Shown one piece after another: positions 11,001 to 19,637 of a DNA stretch of 64,000 bases (positions are counted from its first letter, which is position 1; the number at the start of each line of letters is the position of its first letter). Made by a program: the position numbers and the translations under genes. This DNA is from JACQFK01 sp041482015 (lineage in GTDB: Bacteria > Planctomycetota > MHYJ01 > JACPRB01): NCBI GenBank assembly GCA_041482015.1, contig JBGPCZ010000005.1, forward strand, positions 15,162 through 79,161, given 5' to 3'. A model generated the notes under the pieces. It did not search any database. It saw nothing but the letters and a program-made list of their open reading frames with translations, and was not told where the DNA came from.

Positions 11001-13312
11001 TCCGCGCCGCGGAGGGCGCGTTCGTTCGAGTCCAGGACATGCTCGAGGGGTTCGACGCGGTGCCGACCAAGACCGTGACCGCGTCGCTCGAGGACGCCGG
11101 TGGCCGGGCGGTCCCGGGGGCCACCGCCAGCCGCTCTCCCGCGCGCGGCGCCAACCCGACGACGCTCGCCCTGCCCATCCCGGAGACCCTGGCTCCCGGC
11201 GAGTACCGGGTCCGCGTGGTGGAACGGCTCTGGAAGGTGGAGCGGGAGGCCGTCGTCGCGGTGCGGATCGGCGCGCCGAAGCCGCGGTGGTCGAACTTCC
11301 AGTGCACCGTCTCCTCCGAGGCGTCGGGGACCCCGGCGACGCGGCTATTCCTCCGCGGGGATTACGTCTACTTCCACGTGCAGCTCGACGGGAAGTTCGT
11401 GCCCTCGGGAACCACCGCCGAGGTGAAGTGGGTCGTCCAGAGGCCGACGCGGGGCTCCAAGGCCATCGCCCCGGTCACGTTTCCCCTCCAGGAGGGGACC
11501 ACCTCGTTCACCCGCCCAGAGCCGGCGAAGGTCGCCGCCACGGCGGAGCCGGGAACCTGGGGAGTGACCGCCACCGTCGTGGTCGCCGGGGAATCGTTCA
11601 CGGCCCGCACGTCGTTCGAGGTCTCCAGCGCGACCTTGCGGATCAACCGGGCCTACGCGACCTGGAAGATGGAGCTCGAGACGCCGTCGACCGCCTTCGC
11701 GCCGGGCGAGACCGCCTGGGCGCGCGTCCACTACACGATCCTGGGGGCCGCCGAGTCCGAGCAGAAGGTTCTGATCACCTGGCGGATCGCCCGGAACGGC
11801 GGCCTGCCGCAGGAGCTGTCGAAGACGACCGTCCCGATGCCGCCCGGCGAGCAGCTCGCGATCCAGATGATCCCGATTCCCCGGCAGGGCGGGCTCGGCC
11901 GCTACGTCCTGCAGGTGTCCCTCCAGGCGGAGCGGCAGGATCCCGTGACGGCCACGATCGCGTACGACGTCAAGAAGCCCGTCGAGTTCGACGAGCCCCG
12001 GCTGGTCGTGGGCGTGGCCAAGGACTCCCAGGTCTCGTACGACCCGTGGCGCATCGGCGAGGGGGTCACCTACGTGATGCGGTACCGGATCAACGTTGCC
12101 AACGGCCACCGCTACAGCTTCGATTTCGAGACGGTCGGCCCGGAGGGTCGGGTGGCCGCCCTCTCGACGAGCCGCGACGAGAAGGACGCGGTCGTCAACT
12201 CCTGGTCGTCGTGGATCACTCCGCCCGCCTTGGCGGACGACCTCAAGGAGGGACAGTACACGGTGACCGGGACGGTCTACTGGGGCGAGGAAAAGATCCA
12301 GACCCAGGCGTTCTTTCATGTCTGGCATCCGGCGAAGATCACGAACCTCTCCACCGTCGAGCACAAGGATTCGAACAAGCTCAAGAACCAATTCAAGCCG
12401 GGGGAGCCGTTCGGCGTCTACATCGGCTACAGCCTCCAGCACCTCCGGCCGGACGACAAGTGCCGGATCACGGTGAACCTGTACCAGGAAGGCGGCGCGA
12501 ACAGCCTCTGGTCCCAGCCGTTCGGGCCTTTTGACGCCAAGGAAGGGGGCTTCTGGGTGCGCGCAGGGGGGAATTTCCACCCGCAGCAGCTCGAAGGGCA
12601 CTATTTCTTCGAGGCGAAAGTGGAGGTCGGTCACTATGGCTGCACGGAGCGGCGCACCGTGCGGGTGGGCGTGCTTCCGGAGATCACGATCACGTCCCCG
12701 GTGAACGGCTCCGAGACGAAAGAGCGCGTCATCAAGGTGACGGGGACGATCGCCGACAAGCGCTTGACCCAGGCGTCGATCGCCCTGAACGGGGAGTGGA
12801 AGGCGCTCGCCGTCTCCAACGGCCAGTTCACCGAGCCGATGGTGCTCAGGCCCGGGCAGAACACGGTGACGGTGCACGCGAAGAACGCGCTGGGGGAGGA
12901 CACGCAGTCGGTGACGATCCACGCGAACATCCCCGCGACGGTGCTCAAGATCGTGCTGGACTGGGACGCGGACAAGTCGGACGTGGACCTCTGGGTCATC
13001 GACCCGGAGAAGGTGACGACCTGCTACAAGACCAAGCGGCCGTTCCCGGACCGGAACCTGGACATTGACAATACGAAGGGCTTCGGGCCCGAGACGTATA
13101 CCCTGTTCAAGCCGCTGAGAGGCGACTACACGGTGATCGTGAAGTATTTCGCCTCGCACGGGGCGGGGGCGATCAACACCCGGGTGCGCTACACGATCTG
13201 GGAGAGCACGGCGTACGAGCAGCACGGGGAGACGGGCGGCACGCTGACGCAGGTCGGGGGCGACAAGGAGGCCCCGGGCGCCTCCTACCGCTTCACGATC
13301 CGCGTTCCCTAA
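8087..13312 (+). CDS. Giant secreted multidomain protein with C-terminal DUF2135
   Basis: 1741 residues. Seen, in order: a short signal peptide (1-17); a helical region to about 600 containing MGSSGTVNDYTAGSDADL (105-122), which fits the nucleotidyltransferase pattern hG(S)-x11-DhDh; two or three hydrophobic segments at about 602-690; more helices to about 850; several beta-sandwich-like repeats to about 1540; an Ig-like module beginning near 1540 (SPVNGSETKERVIKVTGTI); and a DUF2135/YfaP-like module from about 1620 (LDWDADKSDVDLWVIDP). The start has a GAGGT site. It follows the TPR lipoprotein gene. Likely a cell-surface or extracellular protein. The nucleotidyltransferase-like signature may be fortuitous. 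No overall function can be assigned. Confidence 0.85.
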   Translation: MIRLALLIGTLCVVASPPPTGDEQVLQLAKEFLAGRATPRQAIDMFNEKGAIERLFSDGKLDKATEWPKLRELKLDGLRQLNESLMKMTVQRGDPRTTVTRMDHMGSSGTVNDYTAGSDADLRPNQMYHGIEGDVARVARELGITNLEAWKINILGRTGYGSVDSFLTAMRNPEKYPLEGALRFLDYNHWKNNVADVLGPDGKFRSKVPMTEILPNTPPPTAMDATDYMAEMFTRATEDFHKMGKVKDLSTSEGMKEFRQLAKDLYKYAGTRAVGEACQFAGIDITPEMQAIMERAKLVKVDPTKELGSDPAAIRDEAEKLLELTRNLLDKSIEKRAFEIAKKQAQLPGTMTRENMEGFVGVSKDKLRLAQDIVRGGPEVEKIVKEHLMLQDATGKLWEDVDALRRYTLEEMQRTRDPAKLTDYQKTIKSFLDRMLEKLGRGGGAVAEGENPNLRKVEPGKSSRRRIPALETENRGAAQLVEPAVKKMNDAISTAIERSPGNGKTWLQNMNEVLREMREIRGPKYHEALLKKFEEFDLQVSMERTQALLKSLLEFERSQVLHALKAQWESFSASDQTLISRGRSLMKSLVEVKNGHDAVGKLFTAMMIWDIAWAAYEGGWDGFLLAGGGAVEGIVEWEGITLFFSTLAPVLLEHGGFANLAALSVGIAELIPTYMMLQMVSALLVKGLEKAVDWLVWDDIHDANIQRFYDYHPRAGDDTKVQGFFDVSREAYGLTPQSLFRGNATRKGYPTPQALLTAVRKHRTDLLAETKNVAQIGPEGMKLWRAIEDKALKNWGDDAARTMQALKDQFQALLGSERRGDIDELVVGARAPVSSCAADIVQAVAEFEKRGDGAWKARVRARILVAGIPGSDARLKVTHKIRENAQVQDGSLDGGFSEADVEPARLFRVERNEVDFDFERAGVYTDDITVVDDKGNVLAKTTFELGVGFTGEIKELSVEVAQEERGRGVRELRAAEGAFVRVQDMLEGFDAVPTKTVTASLEDAGGRAVPGATASRSPARGANPTTLALPIPETLAPGEYRVRVVERLWKVEREAVVAVRIGAPKPRWSNFQCTVSSEASGTPATRLFLRGDYVYFHVQLDGKFVPSGTTAEVKWVVQRPTRGSKAIAPVTFPLQEGTTSFTRPEPAKVAATAEPGTWGVTATVVVAGESFTARTSFEVSSATLRINRAYATWKMELETPSTAFAPGETAWARVHYTILGAAESEQKVLITWRIARNGGLPQELSKTTVPMPPGEQLAIQMIPIPRQGGLGRYVLQVSLQAERQDPVTATIAYDVKKPVEFDEPRLVVGVAKDSQVSYDPWRIGEGVTYVMRYRINVANGHRYSFDFETVGPEGRVAALSTSRDEKDAVVNSWSSWITPPALADDLKEGQYTVTGTVYWGEEKIQTQAFFHVWHPAKITNLSTVEHKDSNKLKNQFKPGEPFGVYIGYSLQHLRPDDKCRITVNLYQEGGANSLWSQPFGPFDAKEGGFWVRAGGNFHPQQLEGHYFFEAKVEVGHYGCTERRTVRVGVLPEITITSPVNGSETKERVIKVTGTIADKRLTQASIALNGEWKALAVSNGQFTEPMVLRPGQNTVTVHAKNALGEDTQSVTIHANIPATVLKIVLDWDADKSDVDLWVIDPEKVTTCYKTKRPFPDRNLDIDNTKGFGPETYTLFKPLRGDYTVIVKYFASHGAGAINTRVRYTIWESTAYEQHGETGGTLTQVGGDKEAPGASYRFTIRVP

Positions 13313-13316
13313 CCGG

Positions 13317-16300
13317 TCAACGCGGGCGCGGGCCCGCCAGCGCCGCGACCTCCGCCGTCGTGAGCGCGCGGTTGTACAGGCGCACGTCGTCGATCACGGC
13401 CTTCGGGACCTCCTGGACGGAGCCCTTGTCGTCGAACTCGTCCGCGCCGATCATCAGGGACCGGGTGCTCGCGGCGAGCGGGCCCCCGTGCGCTGACGAG
13501 GTGGCCTCCACGCCGTTCACGTAGAGCCGGGCGGTCGTCCCGTCGTACGTCCCGGCGAGATGGATCCACTCGTTGTTCGGGGCCTTCTTCCCCGTGATCT
13601 CGAGCATCCCCTTGGAGGTCGTGATGGAAAACCCCATTTCGTTGTCTTCGAAGCCCAGCCAGAATTGGTTCTCGTCCCCCGTGCCCAGCTGTCGCGACAC
13701 GCACAAACGGTATTCCGGCTGGTCGGCGAGCCGCTGGACCCAGCAGGCCACGCTCATCTGGGCGCCGATCGAGTTGATCGAGGGCGAGTCGGGGATCCTC
13801 ACGTGGCTGTCCACGCCGTTGAAGGAGAGCGCCCCGCCCGCCTTCCCCGCGATCCACGCGGGCCCGTTCTTCAGCGTCCCGTGGTTCTTGTATTTCGTCG
13901 AGTCCGCGGCCGTCGCGCCCGAGCGCTCGTCGAACTTCCACCAGCCGACGAGGCCGGGCTCGACCGCCGCGGCGCGCGGCTCCCCGCGGGACTTCTCGAT
14001 CTCCTTCACCTCGGCGTCCCGCGGCGGCGCCGTCTTGACCGAGCTCACGAACGCGTAGGCGACGGAGAACCCCTTCTGGTCCGTGAGGAGGCGCACGCGG
14101 CGCGTGCCGGACGACGCGTACTTCGGGAGCGGCAGCGAGACCCATCCCCAGCGCGAAGGCTGCTTGGTGCCGCCGTGGCTCGCGTGGGTCTTGGTCACCG
14201 AGAGGGAGTGTTTCACGAGCTGGGGCGCCGCGCCCGACGGGTCCGCGGCGTCGACCGCCTGGAGGTGGAACCCGAGCGTCTCCATGCAGCATCCGCCGAC
14301 ATAGGCCCACGCACGGTACTCCGTGTCGGGCAGGACCGAGAAGGTGATCTCGATCGAGTTCTCCGCACGCTTCGCCGGCTCGCTGTCCGTCTCCGACATC
14401 CAGCAGGCCGGCCCCTTGGCGGGCGCCGACGCCCGGAAGGTGCCGCTTCCCTTGAGATCGTCGGCGACGAAGAAGAACTCGCGCGCGCCGTCGAGGCGCG
14501 GGGAGATCGCGGCACGGTTGCGCCGGACGAAGGACGTGTCGGCGGAGTCCTTGAGGAGCGACGTGAAGCCGCGGACCGCGTCGGCCTGGGTCGCCGGGTC
14601 GGCGAATTCGCGTTCGGCCGCGACGAACCGGCGACGGGCGTCGTCCTCCCTCGGCCGGGGCTTCGCGCGTTCCTCCTCGAGCCGCGCTCCGAGCGCCCAG
14701 TACTTCGCCGGAAGATCCGGGTCGGACCCGAGGTGCCGCCGCGCGGCCGCGACGTCGCCGTCGAGGATGCAGAGGAGCGCCGCCGCGCGACCGTCCTTCC
14801 ACGCCTTCCGCGGCGACCGCGCCTTCCAGGCCTCCGCGAGCGAGTCCGCCGTGATCTCGCCGAGCGTCACGATCACCGCGCCTTCGTCGTGGCGGAATTC
14901 GATGCGGAAGGGATCCGCCCGGAAAACGGGTTCCTCGATTCTCTGGAAGGCGCCCGACTCGTCGGTGTAGCGGAGCGCCAGCTTCGTGCTGCGGGTGATT
15001 TTCGAGAGCGCCTGGATCGCCTCGGCCAGCACGGCGCCCGCGGCGCGCAGGAGTTCGAGGTCCGGGGCGGCGTCGGCGTGGGTCGATCCCTCGATGGCGG
15101 CGATCGCGGCGGCGGCGTCACGCGCCGAGGCCATCGCGACCGCCGTCTCCCACCGCCGGGCGTAGCCGTCCGCGGGGACGGCCGCGGTCCGCGCCGGTCC
15201 GGCCGCGGCCAGGTCGTGCTCGAGGCTCTTCTGCATCTCGGCGAAGCCCCACTTCGCGATCCGGTCCGTCAGCGCGCGGACCTCGTCCTCCGAGCCGCGC
15301 CGCCGCGCCTCGACCGCGGTGCTTCTCAGCCAGTCGAACAGCCGGCTCGTCTCGGAGCGGAGGCTCGCGGCGCGTGCGTCGACCGCCTGGACCCAGCCCT
15401 CCGTGGCGTGGCGCGGGCGGGCCTGCTCCAGGAGCGCGAGGGCCGCTCCGAACTCCTCGCGCTTCGCGGCCTCGGTGGCCTGCGCCTCCACCGGTTCCAG
15501 CTCGCGGCGGTAGAGCCCCTCGAGCACGCGGCGGGTCTCGTCGAAGAACGGCGTGCCCCGCGTCTCTTCAAGCGCCTTCTCAAACAGGGGCACGAGCGTC
15601 GCGAGATCGCTGGGATCCTTTGCGCTCGCCACCCGCGCGCGGGCGAGGGCGGCGGGCGAGGGGTCCCGGGGCGGTGCGGGGTCTGTCTTGGCCGCGGTCG
15701 GCGAGGGTTCGGTCGGGCGTTCCGGCGGCCGGATCGCGACGGGGTCGGGCCGCGGGACGTCGCGTCCGGAGGACATCATCGCCGCCAGCCCCGCGGCCAG
15801 CGCGATTCCGCCGGCGGCCGCGGCGAGCCACGGCCAGCGCGGCTTGGGACGGACGATCTGGATCCGCGCGGTGGAAGGGACCTTGGCGATGGGGCGGGGC
15901 GCGGGAGGCCGCGCATGCACGGGGGCCGCGCCGGACTGGATCTTGCGCAAGTCCTCGAGGAGTTCCGTAGGCGTCGGGTAGCGGTCCTTCCGGTCCTTGG
16001 CCATGAGCTTCTGGATCACGCGCGCAAAGCCGTCGCCGAGGGCCGGGGCGGCCTTTCTGGGATCCGGGACCGGCGCCGAAATGTGGAGGTTCATCGTCTC
16101 AAGCGCGCTCTTCCCCTCGTAGGGATGCCCGCCGGTGACCAGGAAGTAGAGCGAGGCGCCCAGTCCGTAGAGGTCCGCGCGGATGTCCACGTCCTTGTCG
16201 CCCCGGCACTGCTCGGGGGACATGAAGTGCGGCGTGCCGACGGCGAGGCCCGTCTGGGTGAGCGACTGTTCCTCGGCCGAGGTCGATTTTGCGAGCCCGA

Positions 16301-16952
16301 GGTCGCACAACTTGACCGTGCCGTCGTCGGCCAGGAGGATGTTCTCCGGCTTGATGTCGCGGTGGACCATGCCGTGCTGGTGGATGTACTCGAGCGCGGC
16401 TGCCATCTGGAGGGCCACCGCCTGCACGCGCGCCTCGGGGAAGGGGCCCTCCTTGTTGAGGATGTCGCGGCAGCTCCGCCCCACGATGAATTCCATCACG
16501 AAGTAGTAGAGGCCGCTCGCCTCGCCCACGTCGATCGCCGAGATCAGGTTCTGGTGATTCAGCTTTCCGGCGGCGCGGGCCTCCTGGAAGAACCGGGCCA
16601 CGAACATCCTGTCCTTGGTGAACTGCGGCGCCAGGACCTTGATCGCGACGAGCCGGTTCACGCTCGTCTGCGTGGCCTTGTAGACAGTCCCCATGCCGCC
16701 CTGGCCGATCTTCGCGTGGAGGGTGTAACCGGGGATGGGCTGCGTCACGACGCCCAGCTTCTTGAGGACCGCCTGGTGTTGCTGGGGGGTCAGGTATCTT
16801 TTCTTGACCAGGATCTCGCCCAGCGGCTCGTCGATGCCCATCTCGCGCATCTTGACCTGGATGGTGAGACACTCCTGGACCTGGGCTTGGCTGATGAATC
16901 CCAGGCCCGCCGCGGTCTGGCCGTACTGGGCTTCGGGGGCAGGTTGTGCCAT
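13317..16952 (-). CDS. Transmembrane Ser/Thr protein kinase with C-terminal LamG domain
   Basis: 1211 residues. Seen: an N-terminal helical module (1-68) like those ahead of secretion ATPases (GFISQAQVQECL, YLTPQQHQAVL); a Hanks-type kinase domain with GQGGMGTV (83-90), VAIK Lys105, HRDIKPEN (197-204), DLGLAK (217-222) and GTPHFMSPEQ; a Pro-rich linker; one membrane helix near 372-393; a long helical, partly coiled-coil extracellular region; and a LamG/concanavalin-like domain from about residue 1000. All catalytic residues are present. Likely a sensor kinase whose outer LamG domain binds carbohydrate or protein. The promoter looks leaderless. It converges with the giant gene at 8087-13312 with only four bases between stops. 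Confidence 0.95.
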   Translation of the reverse strand: MAQPAPEAQYGQTAAGLGFISQAQVQECLTIQVKMREMGIDEPLGEILVKKRYLTPQQHQAVLKKLGVVTQPIPGYTLHAKIGQGGMGTVYKATQTSVNRLVAIKVLAPQFTKDRMFVARFFQEARAAGKLNHQNLISAIDVGEASGLYYFVMEFIVGRSCRDILNKEGPFPEARVQAVALQMAAALEYIHQHGMVHRDIKPENILLADDGTVKLCDLGLAKSTSAEEQSLTQTGLAVGTPHFMSPEQCRGDKDVDIRADLYGLGASLYFLVTGGHPYEGKSALETMNLHISAPVPDPRKAAPALGDGFARVIQKLMAKDRKDRYPTPTELLEDLRKIQSGAAPVHARPPAPRPIAKVPSTARIQIVRPKPRWPWLAAAAGGIALAAGLAAMMSSGRDVPRPDPVAIRPPERPTEPSPTAAKTDPAPPRDPSPAALARARVASAKDPSDLATLVPLFEKALEETRGTPFFDETRRVLEGLYRRELEPVEAQATEAAKREEFGAALALLEQARPRHATEGWVQAVDARAASLRSETSRLFDWLRSTAVEARRRGSEDEVRALTDRIAKWGFAEMQKSLEHDLAAAGPARTAAVPADGYARRWETAVAMASARDAAAAIAAIEGSTHADAAPDLELLRAAGAVLAEAIQALSKITRSTKLALRYTDESGAFQRIEEPVFRADPFRIEFRHDEGAVIVTLGEITADSLAEAWKARSPRKAWKDGRAAALLCILDGDVAAARRHLGSDPDLPAKYWALGARLEEERAKPRPREDDARRRFVAAEREFADPATQADAVRGFTSLLKDSADTSFVRRNRAAISPRLDGAREFFFVADDLKGSGTFRASAPAKGPACWMSETDSEPAKRAENSIEITFSVLPDTEYRAWAYVGGCCMETLGFHLQAVDAADPSGAAPQLVKHSLSVTKTHASHGGTKQPSRWGWVSLPLPKYASSGTRRVRLLTDQKGFSVAYAFVSSVKTAPPRDAEVKEIEKSRGEPRAAAVEPGLVGWWKFDERSGATAADSTKYKNHGTLKNGPAWIAGKAGGALSFNGVDSHVRIPDSPSINSIGAQMSVACWVQRLADQPEYRLCVSRQLGTGDENQFWLGFEDNEMGFSITTSKGMLEITGKKAPNNEWIHLAGTYDGTTARLYVNGVEATSSAHGGPLAASTRSLMIGADEFDDKGSVQEVPKAVIDDVRLYNRALTTAEVAALAGPRPR

Positions 16953-16965
16953 CTTCCGAAGTATA
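16953..16965 (-). promoter_or_regulatory. Kinase gene promoter, predicted leaderless
   Basis: TATACT on the minus strand at 16965-16960, then 7 nt to the ATG at 16952, with no ribosome site. Confidence 0.55.
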
Positions 16966-16997
16966 TCCCGACCCGGCGCCGGTGGGGGTGGGCCGGG

Positions 16998-17028
16998 GCG
17001 TACAAAACAGACCGTCTGTTTTGTACGC
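16998..17028. terminator. Perfect 31-nt palindrome at the end of the sigma-factor operon
   Basis: Arms of 15 bases (16998-17012 and 17014-17028) are perfectly complementary around a single C. The palindrome abuts and overlaps the TAG (17030-17028) of the upstream gene. It could end transcription of that operon or be an operator for the kinase gene 46 nt further on. There is no U-tract. Confidence 0.55.
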
Positions 17029-17717
17029 TACCTCTTGGGCTTCCACTTCGCGAGCGTGTCGCGCAGGCGGGACTGCTCGTCCTCGCTGAGCACGGAAGCA
17101 AGGTCCGGCAGGCACTCCTCGACGGTCCCCGAGATCTTCAGCCATCCGATCTGTTTCTCGGGATGCGCCTGGAGGAGGAGGGTGTCTTCGGTGAACCCGA
17201 CCTTGCCAAGGACCGTCTTCTCGAACGCCGCCGCGTGTTCGGGCGAGATTTTGGCCGTCTGGACGAAGCCCATGAGAGACATCTTTGCCATCTTTTCCAG
17301 CTCGTCTTTCACCGCGCGCGCGAGCCGCGGGATCTGCTCGCCCGTCAGCTTTCCCTTGATCGCCTCCTCGCGCGACTTCCAGCCTGCCGCGTCGGCGGGT
17401 TTCTCGAGATCGGCCCGGGTCCATCCGAGCCAGAGCTCCTCGATTTCGGACGACTGCTTCTCGGTCAGCTCGACCGGCTTGGCGTACCGCTTGACCCAGC
17501 CGCCGGCCACCTGGCGCACGTAGTTTTCCCGCGCCGCCTTCCCGTCAGCGATCCTCTTTTCGAGCGACTGGTTCTCCTCCTCGAGCGCCCTGTTGCGCTT
17601 CTCGATCGCCGACAGCTTGTCCTCGAGCTCCTTGAGCCGCTCTTCGACCGTCTTGGCCGGCGGCTTGTCCTGGGGGGCCGACCACGCGAGGGCCGCGGCC
17701 AGAATCAGCGGGATCAT
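17028..17717 (-). CDS. Exported coiled-coil protein with LTxxQ-like motifs
   Basis: 229 residues. Seen: a short leader MIPLILAAALAWS, a coiled coil at about 25-58 (ELEDKLSAIEKRNRALEEEN), then a helical domain containing LTEKQ and LTGEQ motifs and ending LSEDEQSRL. Repeated LTxxQ motifs occur in Spy/CpxP-type envelope stress proteins, but the similarity is only at motif level. It is the last gene of the ECF sigma operon and shares its architecture with the preceding gene (17737-18561), so the two look like distant paralogues. An AGGAAGG ribosome site precedes the start. Confidence 0.75.
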   Translation of the reverse strand: MIPLILAAALAWSAPQDKPPAKTVEERLKELEDKLSAIEKRNRALEEENQSLEKRIADGKAARENYVRQVAGGWVKRYAKPVELTEKQSSEIEELWLGWTRADLEKPADAAGWKSREEAIKGKLTGEQIPRLARAVKDELEKMAKMSLMGFVQTAKISPEHAAAFEKTVLGKVGFTEDTLLLQAHPEKQIGWLKISGTVEECLPDLASVLSEDEQSRLRDTLAKWKPKR

Positions 17718-17736
17718 GGTTCGTCCTTCCTGCTTC

Positions 17737-18561
17737 CTATTTCCAGCCCATCTTGTCGAGCCGGGCCGTCTGCTCCGGCGTGAGCGAGGGCTTCACGTGC
17801 CCCAGGGCGTCCCGCATCAGGCCGTTCCAGTCCGCGCCGTGCGCCTCGGGAAGGAGCATGCTCGTGGGTGCGCGGTAGTCGCCGAGCGACTGCTGGATCC
17901 GCGTCTGCTCGTCCTTCGGGGCGCCCATCATGCTGCCGAGCGACCGACCCATGTTGGACCACATCTTCTGCGCCGATACCGAGGTGTTCTCGTTCAACTT
18001 CGCCGACTGCTCCGCCGTGAGCCGGGAGCGGAGGTCGCCCTCCCGGGCGAGCCACGTTGCGGCGTCCGCCGCGCGCCCCGCGTCCTGCTTCCCCCACGAC
18101 GTGCAGAGCTCGAGGAGCGACTGCTGCTGGGTCTCGTTCAGGCCCAGGAGCGTCTCCCACGACCGGACGCGCCACTCCGCCATCGACTTCGCGGAGGCCT
18201 CCGCCATCTTCTCGCCGACCTGTTTCTCCAGCTCCTTGTTGGAGGCCGCCAGCTCGTCCCTTTTGGACTCGAGCTCGCGAAGGCGCTCCTCCATCTTTCG
18301 CACGCGCTCCAGGATGACCGCGGTCTCGGGCGAGACCGGGGCGGACGGGGTCGCGGCGAGCGGCCGCGCCGCGGGCGGTGCGATGGAGATTCGATCGTCC
18401 GCCGCCGGGGACGGCTCGGGGGTCCACGCCTTGCGCGTCGCCGTCGAGGGGCGCGGCGAGGAAGGCGCCGGTTCCGGCGCGCGCTCCCCGCGGGCGGCCC
18501 AGACGATGAGCCCGAGTGCGAGCGCGACGCCGGCGATAACGACGACGGTCGATTTCGGCAC
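17737..18561 (-). CDS. Membrane-anchored coiled-coil protein with LTxEQ motifs
   Basis: 274 residues from GTG 18561, chosen for its purine-rich site (GGAAGGAAAAG) and because it starts just past the TAA of the preceding gene. Seen: an N-terminal membrane helix (STVVVIAGVALALGLIVWAA), a Pro/Ala-rich linker, a coiled coil (MEERLRELESKRDELAASN), then helices with LTAEQ and LTPEQ motifs and the C-terminal end ARLDKMGWK. Likely periplasmic or outer-facing. Within the ECF sigma operon it may be the sensed or effector component; that is inference from position. Confidence 0.75.
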   Translation of the reverse strand: MPKSTVVVIAGVALALGLIVWAARGERAPEPAPSSPRPSTATRKAWTPEPSPAADDRISIAPPAARPLAATPSAPVSPETAVILERVRKMEERLRELESKRDELAASNKELEKQVGEKMAEASAKSMAEWRVRSWETLLGLNETQQQSLLELCTSWGKQDAGRAADAATWLAREGDLRSRLTAEQSAKLNENTSVSAQKMWSNMGRSLGSMMGAPKDEQTRIQQSLGDYRAPTSMLLPEAHGADWNGLMRDALGHVKPSLTPEQTARLDKMGWK

Positions 18562-18563
18562 GG

Positions 18564-19637
18564 TTACTTTTCCTTCCTCTGCTCGATCCTCAACTCGTTC
18601 AGCTTCTCTTCCAGCTCGATGATGACCGGCTGGCCCGGGGCCGCGCCGGGCGCGCCCTGGATCACCCGCAGGCCGCCGCCACCGGGATTGCCCGCGGACC
18701 ATCCAAACGCGCCGCCGCCGGCCTTGAGCTGGTCCTTGAGCTGCTTGTTCCGGGTCTCGAGGCGCGTGAGTTCGTCCTCGAGCTTGGCCACGCGGGCCGC
18801 GAGTTGCTCGAGACGCTTGAGGAGCGCCTCGGCATCCTGGGGCGACGCCACGAGAAGCGGCGCCTCGAAGGCCGCGAGCACCACGGGGTGCCCCGGCTCG
18901 GCCGGGACCTGGCCCTGCGCGTTCGAAAGCGACGCGGATCCGGCGAACACGGTCACGAGAGCCCCTGCGATCAGTCCCTTCATCGGAGTTCCTCCTTCTT
19001 CTGAATCCACGATCTTCACGCTGAACGTTCCATTCCCGCTTTCCACGCGCCCCGCGGGCGCACGGACGACCAGGCGCCGCGGGTCGGGCGCCACGACGAA
19101 CACGGCCTCCCCCGTCGACAGCTCCGCCTGCACCCCCCGCTCCCCGGTCCCCTCCAGCCCGAACCGCGAGCCCGCTCCCAGCTCGACCGTCGAGCGGTCC
19201 GACAGTCGGACGCTCGACTTTTCGATCGCGCGCAACCGCCAGGACTTCGAGGCCGCGAGATCCAGAGGCGCGCTCACCTCGCGTCCGTCCTCGAGGGCCA
19301 CGCGCCCGGCCGTCAGCCGGTGATGCGGGCCGGGCGAGAGGAGGACGGCGACCAGCCCGAAGAGCACCGCGGCCGCGAGCGACGCCTGCCAGAAGAGCCC
19401 GGCGCTCCGCGGACGACGGGCGGCCGGCGTCTCGCGCAGGAGGCGCTCCTTGAGGGCCGCGAGCCGCGCATCGGGGGCGATTTCCGCGGCGATGGCGCGG
19501 GCCTCGTCGCGGAGGTGGTCCGCATCCCCGCGGCAGTCGGCGCAGGCCGCGAGGTGATCGGCGGTCTCGCGCGCGTCCACCGGCTCGAGGAGATCGTGGA
19601 CCCAGGCGGTGAGGCGCTCCAGGTTGGGATGGTTCAT
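18564..19637 (-). CDS. Anti-sigma factor with zinc-finger-like N-terminus and FecR-type domain
   Basis: 357 residues. Seen: an N-terminal H-x3-C-x2-C motif (H28, C32, C35 in ADHLAACADC), the ZAS signature of zinc-binding anti-sigma factors; a membrane helix at about 80-103; a FecR-like beta domain (VALEDGREVSAPLDLA, STVELGAGSRFGLEG); a second hydrophobic stretch near 225-245; and a C-terminal coiled coil with a Gly-rich tail. The ATG overlaps the sigma TGA (ATGA), so the two are translationally coupled. It would hold the sigma factor at the membrane until a signal arrives. The extra coiled-coil tail is unusual for this class. Confidence 0.85.
   Translation of the reverse strand: MNHPNLERLTAWVHDLLEPVDARETADHLAACADCRGDADHLRDEARAIAAEIAPDARLAALKERLLRETPAARRPRSAGLFWQASLAAAVLFGLVAVLLSPGPHHRLTAGRVALEDGREVSAPLDLAASKSWRLRAIEKSSVRLSDRSTVELGAGSRFGLEGTGERGVQAELSTGEAVFVVAPDPRRLVVRAPAGRVESGNGTFSVKIVDSEEGGTPMKGLIAGALVTVFAGSASLSNAQGQVPAEPGHPVVLAAFEAPLLVASPQDAEALLKRLEQLAARVAKLEDELTRLETRNKQLKDQLKAGGGAFGWSAGNPGGGGLRVIQGAPGAAPGQPVIIELEEKLNELRIEQRKEK

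Noticed and set aside
13560..17783. Very long open frame (1407 codons) on the plus strand opposite the kinase gene
   Set aside because: It is the antisense shadow of a GC-rich gene: Arg/Asp/Leu-rich, no domains, no ribosome site. The same applies to long antisense frames at 8066-10723, 40315-43056 and 56713-59385.
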